Shown in pieces: positions 51,496 through 62,700 of a stretch of 64,000 nt of DNA (positions are counted from its first letter, which is position 1; each line of letters begins with the position of its first letter). The translations under genes and the position numbers were made by a program. The stretch covers positions 124,001 through 188,000 of the forward strand of contig NW_027473600.1 in assembly GCF_050947335.1 (NCBI RefSeq), read 5' to 3'. The notes below the pieces were generated by a model. That model searched no databases and was not told where the DNA came from. It saw only the letters and a program-made list of their open reading frames with translations. Origin of the DNA: Megachile rotundata (taxonomy: Eukaryota; Arthropoda; Insecta; Hymenoptera; Megachilidae).

Positions 51496-52223
51496 CTGTA
51501 ATTCGACTCTGTACTATCTAGTTATGTTAAGTTATCCTATCTGAGCACAATTCAACACCACAATGAACAATTTTGCTCGTTTTGCACGAATTTTGCTCGT
51601 TTTCGCACGATTCAGCCTCTAGTTCGCACATATCCGCTGTAATTCGACTCTGTACTATCTAGTTATGTTAAGTTATCCTATCTGAGCACAATTCAACACC
51701 ACAATGAACAATTTTGCTCGTTTTGCACGAATTTTGCTCGTTTTGAACGAATTTTGCTCATTTTCGAACGATTCAGCCTCCAATTCGCACATATCCGCTG
51801 TAATTCGACTCTGTACTATCTAGTTATGTTAAGTTATCCTATCTGAGCACAATTCGACACCACAATGAACAATTTTGCTCGTTTTGCACGAATTATGCTC
51901 ATTTTCGCGCGATTCAGCCTCTAATTCGCACATATCCGCTGTAATTCGAGTCTGTACTATCTAGTCATGTTAAGTTATCGTAACTGAGCACAATTCAACA
52001 CCTCAATGAACAATTTTGATCGTTTTGAACGAATTATGCTCATTTTCGCACGATTCAGCCTCTAATTCGCACATATCCGCTGTAATTCGACTCTGTACTA
52101 TTTAGTTATGTTAAGTTATCCTATCTGAGCACAATTCAACAACACCACAACGAACAATTTTGCTCGTTTTGAACGAATTATGCTCATTTTCGCACGATTC
52201 AGCCTCTAATTCGCACATATCCG
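51496..52223 (+). repeat. Hybrid and long monomers plus the aacaac trimer
   Basis: 51496 is a gctcgttttcg/ctctag monomer and 51637 is long (161 bp). Then comes the trimer: attcgac with gcgcg (51798), cgagtctg type C with cctcaatg and gatcg (51939), and 144-bp tatttag/aacaac (52080). The same trimer is at 23232-23657, and related forms lie at 16985-17410 and 18861-19286. Confidence 0.91.
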
Positions 52224-53915
52224 CTGTAATTCGACTCTGTACTACCTAGTTATGTTAAGTTATCCTAACTGAGCACAATTCGACACCACAACGAGCAATT
52301 TTGCCCGTTTTGCACGAATTATGCTCATTTTCGCACGATTCAGCCTCTAACTCGCACATATCCGCTGTAATTCGACTCTGTACTATCTAGTTATGTTAAT
52401 TTATCCTATCTGAGCACAATTCAACACCACAATGGACAATTTTGCCCGTTTTGAACGAATTATGCTCATTTTCGCACGATTCAGCCTCTAATTCGCACAT
52501 ATCCGCTGTAATTCGACTCTGTACTATCTAGTCATGTTAAGTTATCGTAACTGAGCACAATTCAACACCACAATGAACAATTTTGCTCGTTTTGAACGAA
52601 TTATGCTCATTTTCGCACGATTCAGCCTCTAATTCGCACATATCCGCTGTAATTCGACTCTGTACTATCTAGTTATGTTAAGTTATCCTATCTGAGCACA
52701 ATTCGACACCACAATGAACAATTTTGCTCGTTTTGCACGAATTATGCTCATTTTCGCACGATTCAGCCTCTAATTCGCACATATCCGCTGTAATTCGACT
52801 CTGTACTATCTAGTTATGTTAAGTTATCCTATCTGAGCACAATTCAACACCACAATGAACAATTTTGCCCGTTTTGAACGAATTATGCTCATTTTCGCAC
52901 GATTCAGCCTCTAATTCGCACATATCCGCTGTAATTCGACTCTGTACTATCTAGACATGTTACGTTATCGTAACTGAGCACAATTCAACACCACAATGAA
53001 CAATTTTGCCCGTTTTGAACGAATTATGCTCATTTTCGCACGATTCAGCCTCTAATTCGCACATATCCGCTGTAATTCGACTCTGTACTATCTAGTTATG
53101 TTAAGTTATCCTATCTGAGCACAATCCAACACCACAACGAGCAATTTTGCCCGTTTTGCACGAATTATGCTCATTTTCGCACGATTCAGCCTCTAATTCG
53201 CACATATCCGCTGTAATTCGACTCTGTACTATCTAGTTATGTTAATTTATCCTATCTGAGCACAATTCAACACCACAATGGACAATTTTGCCCGTTTTGA
53301 ACGAATTATGCTCATTTTCGCACGATTCAGCCTCTAATTCGCACATATCCGCTGTAATTCGACTCTGTACTATCTAGTCATGTTAAGTTATCGTAACTGA
53401 GCACAATTCAACACCACAATGAACAATTTTGCTCGTTTTGAACGAATTATGCTCATTTTCGCACGATTCAGCCTCTAATTCGCACATATCCGCTGTAATT
53501 CGACTCTGTACTATCTAGTTATGTTAAGTTATCCTATCTGAGCACAATTCGACACCACAATGAACAATTTTGCTCGTTTTGCACGAATTATGCTCATTTT
53601 CGCACGATTCAGCCTCTAATTCGCACATATCCGCTGTAATTCGACTCTGTACTATCTAGTTATGTTAAGTTATCCTATCTGAGCACAATTCAACACCACA
53701 ATGAACAATTTTGCCCGTTTTGAACGAATTATGCTCATTTTCGCACGATTCAGCCTCTAATTCGCACATATCCGCTGTAATTCGACTCTGTACTATCTAG
53801 ACATGTTACGTTATCGTAACTGAGCACAATTCAACACCACAATGAACAATTTTGCCCGTTTTGAACGAATTATGCTCATTTTCGCACGATTCAGCCTCTA
53901 ATTCGCACATATCCG
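52224..53915 (+). repeat. 846-bp C-H six-monomer HOR, two tandem units
   Basis: Units 52224-53069 and 53070-53915 share monomers two to six: D (52365 and 53211), type C (52506 and 53352), attcgac (52647 and 53493), gcccg (52788 and 53634) and agacatgttacg (52929 and 53775; marker at 52953 and 53799). The first members differ: 52224 has tactacctag, attcgac and aactcgc, while 53070 has aatccaac. Both have acgagc and gcccg. Confidence 0.94.
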
Positions 53916-56900
53916 CTGTAATTCGACTCTGTACTATCTAGTTATGTTAAGTTATCCTATCTGAGCACAATTCAACACCACAATGAACAATTTTGCTCGT
54001 TTTGCACGAATTTTGCTCGTTTTGTACGAATTTTGCTCATTTTCGAACGATTCAGCCTCTAATTCGCACATATCCGCTGTAATTCGACTCTGTACTATCT
54101 AGTCATGTTAAGTTATCCTATCTAAGCACAATTCAACACCACAATGAACAATTTTGCCCGTTTTGAACGAATTATGCTCATTTTCGCACGATTCAACCTC
54201 TAATTCGCACATATCCGCTGTAATTCGGCTCTGTACTATCTAGTCATGTTAAGTTATCGTAACTGAGCACAATTCAACACCACAATGAACAATTTTGCTC
54301 GTTTTGAACGAATTATGCTCATTTTCGCACGATTCAGCCTCTAGTTCGCACATATCCGCTGTAATTCGACTCTGTACTATCTAGTAATGTTAAGTTATCC
54401 TATCTGAGCACAATTTAACACCACAATGAACAATTTTGCTCGTTTTGCACGAATTTTGCTCGTTTTCGCACGATTCAGCCTCTAGTTCGCACATATCCGC
54501 TGTAATTCGACTCTGTACTATCTAGTTATGTTATGTTATCCTATCTGAGCACAATTCAACACCACAATGAACAATTTTGCTCGTTTTGCACGAATTTTGC
54601 TCGTTTTGAACGAATTTTGCTCATTTTCGAACGATTCAGCCTCTAATTCGCACATATCCGCTGTAATTCGACTCTGTACTATCTAGTTATGTTAAGTTAT
54701 CCTATCTGAGCACAATTCGACACCACAATGAACAATTTTGCTCGTTTTGCAAGAATTATGCTCATTTTCGCACGATTCAGCCTCTAATTCGCACATATCC
54801 GCTGTAATTCGACTCTGTACTATCTAGTTATGTTAAGTTATCCTATCTGAGCACAATTCAACACCACAATGAACAATTTTGCTCGTTTTGCACGAATTTT
54901 GCTCGTTTTGAACGAATTTTGCTCATTTTCGAACGATTCAGCCTCTAATTCGCACATATCCGCTGTAATTCGACTCTGTACTATCTAGTTATGTTAAGTT
55001 ATCCTATCTGAGCACAATTCAACACCACAACGAACAATTTTGCTCGTTTTGCACGAATTATGCTCATTTTCGCACGATTCAGCCTCTAATTCGCACATAT
55101 CCGCTGTAATTCGACTCTGTACTATCTAGTCATGTTAAGTTATCGTAACTGAGCACAATTCAACACCACAATGAACAATTTTGCTCGTTTTGAACGAATT
55201 TTGCTCATTTTCGAACGATTCAGCCTCTAATTCGCACATATCCGCTGTAATTCGACTCTGTACTATCTAGTCATGTTAAGTTATCGTAACTGAGCACAAT
55301 TCAACACCACAATGAACAATTTTGATCGTTTTGAACGAATTATGCTCATTTTCGCACGATTCAGCCTCTAATACGCACATATCCGCTGTAATTCGACTCT
55401 GTACTATCTAGTTATGTTAAGTTATCCTATCTGAGCACAATTCAACACCACAATGAACAATTTTGCTCGTTTTGCACGAATTATGCTCATTTTCGCACGA
55501 TTCAGCCTCTAATTCGCACATATCCGCTGTAATTCGACTCTGTACTATCTAGTTATGTTAAGTTATCCTATCTGAGCACAATTCAACACCACAATGAACA
55601 ATTTTGCTCGTTTTGAACGAATTATGCTCATTTTCGCACGATTCAGCCTCTAATTCGCACATACCCGCTGTAATTCGACTCTGTACTATCTAGTCATGTT
55701 AAGTTATCGTAACTGAGCACAATTCAACACCACAATGAACAATTTTGATCGTTTTGAACGAATTATGCTCATTTTCGCACGATTCAGCCTCTAATTCGCA
55801 CATATCCGCTGTAATTCGACTCTGTACTATCTAGTTATGTTAAGTTATCCTATCTGAGCACAATTCAACACCACAACGAACAATTTTGCTCGTTTTGCAC
55901 GAATTATGCTCATTTTCGCACGATTCTGCCTCTAATTCGCACATATCCGCTGCAATTCGACTCTGTACTATCTAGCTATGTTACGTTATCCTATCTGAGC
56001 ACAATTCAACACCACAACGAACAATTTTGCTCGTTTTGCACGAATTAGGCTCATTTTCGCACGATTCAGCCTCTAATTCGCACATATCCGCTGTAATTGG
56101 ACTCTGTGCTATCGGGTCATGTTAAGATATCGTAACTGAGCACAATTCAACACCACAATGAACAATTTTGCTCGTTTTGAACGAATTATGCTCATTTTCG
56201 CACGATTCAGCCTCTAGTTCGCACATATCCGCTGTAATTCGACTCTGTACTATCTAGTTATGTTAAGTTATCCTATCTGAGCACAATTCAACACCACAAT
56301 GAACAATTTTGCTCGTTTTGCACGAATTTTGCTCGTTTTGAACGAATTTTGCTCATTTTCGAACGATTCAGCCTCTAATTCGCACATATCCGCTGTAATT
56401 CGACTCTGTACTATCTAGTCATATTAAGTTATCGTAACTGAGCACAATTCAACACCACAATGAACAATTTTGCTCGTTTTGAACGAATTATGCTCATTTT
56501 CGCACGATTCAGCCTCTAGTTCGCACATATCCGCTGTAATTCGACTCTGTACTATCTAGTTATGTTAAGTTATCCTATCTGAGCACAATTCAACACCACA
56601 ATGAACAATTTTGCTCGTTTTGCACGAATTTTGCTCGTTTTGAACGAATTTTGCTCATTTTCGAACGATTCAGCCTCTAATTCGCACATATCCGCTGTAA
56701 TTCGACTCTGTACTATCTAGTCATGTTAAGTTATCGTAACTGAGCACAATTCAACACCGCAATGAACAATTTTGATCGTTTTAAACGAATTATGCCCATT
56801 TTCGCACGATTCAGCCTCTAATTCGCACATATCCGCTGTAATTCGACTCTGTACTATCTAGTCATGTTAAGTTATCGTAACTGAGCACAATTCAACACCA

Positions 56901-59775
56901 CAATGAACAATTTTGATCGTTTTGAACGAATTATGCTCATTTTCGCACGATTCAGCATCTAATTCGCACATATCCGCTGTAATTCGACTCCGTAATATCT
57001 AGTTATGTTAAGTTATCCTATCTGAGCACAATTCAACACCACAATGAACAATTTTGTCCGTTTTGAACGAATTTTGCTCATTTTCGCACGATTCAGCCTC
57101 TAATTCGCACATATCCGCTGTAATTCGACTCTGTACTATCTAGTCATGTTAAGTTATCCTATCTGAGCACAATTCAACACCACAATGAACAATTTTGCTC
57201 GTTTTGCACGAATTTTGCTCGTTTTGAACGAATTTTGCTCATTTTCGAACGTTTCAGCCTCTAATTCGCACATATCCGCAGTAAGTCGACTCTGTACTAT
57301 CTAGTTATGTTAAGTTATCCTATCTGAGCACAATTCGACACCACAATGAACAATTTTGCTCGTTTTGCACGAATTATGCTCATTTTCGCACGATTCAGCC
57401 TCTAGTTCGCACATATCCGCTGTAATTCGACTCTGTACTATCTAGTTATGTTAAGTTATCCTATCTGAGCACAATTCGACACCACAATGAACAATTTTGC
57501 TCGTTTTGCACGAATTATGCTCATTTTCGCACGATTCAGCCTCTAATTCGCACATATCCGCTGTAATTCGACTCTGTACTATCTAGCTATGTTACGTTAT
57601 CCTATCTGAGCACAATTCAACACCACAACGAACAATTTTGCTCGTTTTGCACGAATTAGGCTCATTTTCGCACGATTCAGCCTCTAATTCGCACATATCC
57701 GCTGTAATTGGACTCTGTGCTATCTGGTCATGTTAAGTTATCGTAACTGAGCACAATTCAACACCACAATGAACAATTTTGCTCGTTTTGAACGAATTAT
57801 GCTCATTTTCGCACGATTCAGCCTCTAGTTCGCACATATCCGCTGTAATTCGACTCTGTACTATCTAGTTATGTTAAGTTATCCTATCTGAGCACTATTC
57901 AACACCACAATGAACAATTTTGCTCGTTTTGCACGAATTTTGCTCGTTTTGAACGAATTTTGCGCATTTTCGAACGATTCAGCCTCTAATTCGCACATAT
58001 CCGCTGTAATTCGACTCTGTACTATCTAGTTATGTTAAGTTATCCTATCTGAGCACAATTCAACACCACAATGAACAATTTTGCTCGTTTTGCACGAATT
58101 TTGCTCGTTTTGGACGAATTTTGCTCATTTTCGAACGATTCAGCCTCTAATTCGCACATATCCGCTGTAATTCGACTCTGTACTATCTAGTTATGTTAAG
58201 TTATCCTATCTGAGCACAATTCAACACCACAACGAACAATTTTGCTCGTTTTGCACGAATTATGCTCATTTTCGCACGATTCAGCCTCTAATTCGCACAT
58301 ATCCGCTGTAATTCGACTCTGTACTATCTAGTCATGTTAAGTTATCGTAACTGAGCACAATTCAACACCACAATGAACAATTTTGCTCGTTTTGAACGAA
58401 TTTTGCTCATTTTCGAACGATTCAGCCTCTAATTCGCACATATCCGCTGTAATTCGACTCTGTACTATCTAGTCATGTTAAGTTATCGTAACTGAGCACA
58501 ATTCAACACCACAACGAACAATTTTGCTCGTTTTGCACGAATTATGCTCATTTTCGCACGATTCTGCCTCTAATTCGCACATATCCGCTGCAATTCGACT
58601 CTGTACTATCTAGCTATGTTACGTTATCCTATCTAAGCACAATTCAACACCACAACGAACAATTTTGCTCGTTTTGCACGAATTAGGCTCATTTTCGCAC
58701 GATTCAGCCTCTAATTCGCACATATCCGCTGTAATTGGACTCTGTGCTATCTGGTCATGTTAAGATATCATAACTGAGCACAATTCAACACCACAATGAA
58801 CAATTTTGCTCGTTTTGAACGAATTATGCTCATTTTCGCACGATTCAGCCTCTAGTTCGCACATATCCGCTGTAATTCGACTCTGTACTATCTAGTTATG
58901 TTAAGTTATCCTATCTGAGCACAATTCAACACCACAATGAACAATTTTGCTCGTTTTGCACGAATTTTGCTCGTTTTGAACGAATTTTGCTCATTTTCGC
59001 ACGATTCAGCCTCTAATTCGCACATATCCGCTGTAATTCGACTCTGTACTATCTAGTTATGTTAAGTTATCCTATCTGAGCACAATTCAACACCACAATG
59101 AACAATTTTGTCCGTTTAGAACGAATTTTGCTCATTTTCGCACGATTCAGCCTCTAATTCGCACATATCCGCTGTAATTCGACTCTGTACTATCTAGTCA
59201 TGTTAAGTTATCCTATCTGAGCGCAATTCAACACCACAATGAACAATTTTGCTCGTTTTGCACGAATTTTGCTCTTTTTGAACGAATTTTGCTCATTTTC
59301 GAACGTTTCAGGATCTAATTCGCACATATCCGCAGTAATTCGACTCTGTACTATCTAGTTATGTTAAGTTATCCTATCTGAGCACAATTCAACACCACAA
59401 TGAACAATTTTGCTCTTTTTGCACGAATTTTGCTCGTTTTGAACGAATTTTGCTCATTTTCGAACGATTCAGCCTCTAATTCGCAGATATCCGCTGTAAT
59501 TCGACTCTGTACTATCTAGTTATGTTATGTTATCCTATCTGAGCACAATTCAACACCACAACGAACAATTTTGATCGTTTTGAACGAATTATGCTCATTT
59601 TCGCACGATTCAGACTCTAATTCGCACATATCCGCTGTAATTCGACTCTGTACTATCTAGTTATGTTAAGTTATCCTATCTGAGCACAATTCAACACCAC
59701 AATGAACAATTTTGCTCGTTTTGAACGAATTATGCTCATTTTCGCACGATTCAGCCTCTAATTCGCACATATCCG
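53916..59775 (+). repeat. Return to domain I type array
   Basis: Long monomers, gatcg type C monomers, and the ttaggctc / ttggactctgtgc pair (about 56045-56110, 57656-57720, 58682-58745) are all typical of 1-10 kb. Blocks resembling 2712-3080 (ctccgtaatatc, gtccg, gcagtaagtcg) lie at about 56989-57290, and ones resembling 4080-4530 at about 57350-57830. Private changes include ctaagcac (54121 and 58633), atcgggtc (about 56111) and caggatctaa (about 59309). The domain III markers gttaattta and atggac are absent. Confidence 0.87.
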
Positions 59776-62700
59776 CTGTAATTCGACTCTGTACTATCTA
59801 GTCATGTTAAGTTATCGTAGCTGTGCACAATTCAACACCACAATGAACAATTTTGATCGTTTTGAACGAATTATGCTCATTTTCGCACGATTCAGCCTCT
59901 AATTCGCACATATCCGCTGTAATTCGACTCTGTACTATCTAGTTATGTTAAGTTATCCTATCTGAGCACAATTCAACACCACAATGAACAATTTTGCTCG
60001 TTTTGCACGAATTTTGCTCGTTTTGAACGAATTTTGCTCATTTTCGAACGATTCAGCCTCTAATTCGCACATATCCGCTGTAATTCGACTCTGTACTATC
60101 TAGTCATGTTAAGTTATCGTAACTGAGCACAATTCAACACCACAATGAACAATTTTGATCGTTTTGAACGAATTATGCTCTTTTTCGCACGATTCAGCCT
60201 CTAATTCGCACATATCCGCTGTAATTCGATTCTGTACTATCTAGTTATGTTAAGTTATCCTATCTGAGCACAATTCAACACCACAATGAACAATTTTGCT
60301 GGTTTTGCACGAATTATGCTCATTTTCGCACGATTCAGCCTCTAATTCGCACATATCCGCTGTAATTCGACTCTGTACTATCTAGTTATGTTAAGTTATC
60401 CTATCTGAGAACAATTCAACACCACAATGAACAATTTTGCTCGTTTTGAACGAATTATGCTCATTTTCGCACGATTCACCCTCTAATTCGCACATATCCG
60501 CTGTAATTCGACTCTGTACTATCTAGTTATGTTAAGTTATCCTATCTGAGCACAATTCAACACCACAATGAACAATTTTGCTCGTTTTGAATGAATTATG
60601 CTCATTTTCGCACGATTCAGCCTCTAATTCGCACATATCCGCTGTAATTCGACTCTGTACTATCTAGTCATGTTAAGTTATCGTAACTGAGCACAATTGA
60701 ACACCGCAATGAACAATTTTGACCGTTTTGAACGAATTATGCTCATTTTCGCACGATTCAACCTCTAATTCGCACATATCCGCTGTAATTCGACTCTGTA
60801 CTATCTAGTTATGTTAAGTTATCCTATCTGAGCACAATTCAACACCACAACGAACAATTTTACTCGTTTTGCACGAATTATGCTCATTTTCGCACGATTC
60901 AGCCTCTAATTCGCACATATCCGCTGTAATTCGACTCTGTACTATCTAGTCATGTTAAGTTATCGTAACTGAGCACAATTCAACACCACAATGAACAATT
61001 TTGCTCGTTTTGAGCGAATTATGCTCATTTTCGCACGATTCAGCCTCTAGTTCGCACATATCCGCTGTAATTCGACTCTGTACTATCTAGTTATGTTAAG
61101 TTATCCTATCTGAGCACAATTCAACACCACAATGAACAATTTTGCTCGTTTTGCACGAATTATGCTCATTTTCGCACGATTCAGCCTCTAATTCGCACAT
61201 ATCCGCTGTAATTCGACTCTGTACTATCTAGTTATGTTAAGTTATCCTATCTGAGCACAATTCAACACCACAATGAACAATTTTGCTCGTTTTGAACGAA
61301 TTATGCTCATTTTCGCACGATTCAGCCTCTAATTCGCACATATCCGCTGTAATTCGACTCTGTACTATCTAGTTATGTTAAGTTATCCTATCTGAGCACA
61401 ATTCAACACCACAATGAACAATTTTGCTCGTTTTGAACGAATTATGCTCATTTTCGCACGATTCAGCCTCTAATTCGCACATATCCGCTGTAATTCGACT
61501 CTGTACTATCTAGTCATGTTAAGTTATCGTAACTGAGCACAATTGAACACCGCAATGAACAATTTTGACCGTTTTGAACGAATTATGCTCATTTTCAAAC
61601 GATTCAACCTCTAATTCGCACATATCCGCTGTAATTCGACTCTGTACTTTCTAGTTATGTTCAGTTATCCTATCTGAACACAATTCAACACCACAACGCA
61701 CAATTTTGCTCGTTTTGCACGAATTATGCTCATTTTCGCACGATTCAGCCTCTAATTCGCACATATCCGCTGTAATTCGACTCTGTACTATCTAGTCATG
61801 TTAAGTTATCGTAACTGAGCACAATTCAACACCACAATGAACAAGTTTGATCGTTTTGAACGAATTATGCTCATTTTCGCACGATTCAGCCTCTAATTCG
61901 CACATATCCGCTGCAATTCGACTCTGTACTATCTAGTTATGTTAAGTTAACCTATCTGAGCACAATTCGACACCACAATGAACAATTTTGCTGGTTTTGC
62001 ACGAATTATGCTCATTTTCGCACGATTCACCCTCTAATTCGCACATATCCGGTGTAATTCGACTCTGTACTATCTAGTTATGTTAAGTTATCCTATATGA
62101 GCACAATTCAACACCACAATGAACAATTTTGCTCGTTTTGAACGAATTATGCTCATTTTCGCACGATTCAGCCTCTAATTCGCACATATCCGCTGTAATT
62201 CGACTCCGTAATATCTAGTTATGTTAAGTTATCCTATCTGAGCACAATTCAACACCACAATGAACAATTTTGTCCGTTTTGAACGAATTTTGCTCATTTT
62301 CGCACGATTCAGCCTCTAATTCGCACATATCCGCTGTAATTCGACTCTGTACTATCTAGTCATGTTAAGTTATCCTATCTGAGCACAATTCAACACCACA
62401 ATGAACAATTTTGCTCGTTTTGCACGAATTTTGCTCGTTTTGAACGAATTTTGCTCATTTTCGAACGTTTCAGCCTCTAATTCGCACATATCCGCAGTAA
62501 GTCGACTCTGTACTATCTAGTTATGTTAAGTTATCCTATCTGAGCACAATTCGACACCACAATGAACAATTCTGCTCGTTTTGCACGAATTATGCTCATT
62601 TTCGCACGATTCAGCCTCTAGTTCGCACATATCCGCTGTAATTCGACTCTGTACTATCTAGTTATGTTAAGTTATTCTATCTGAGCACAATTCGACACCA

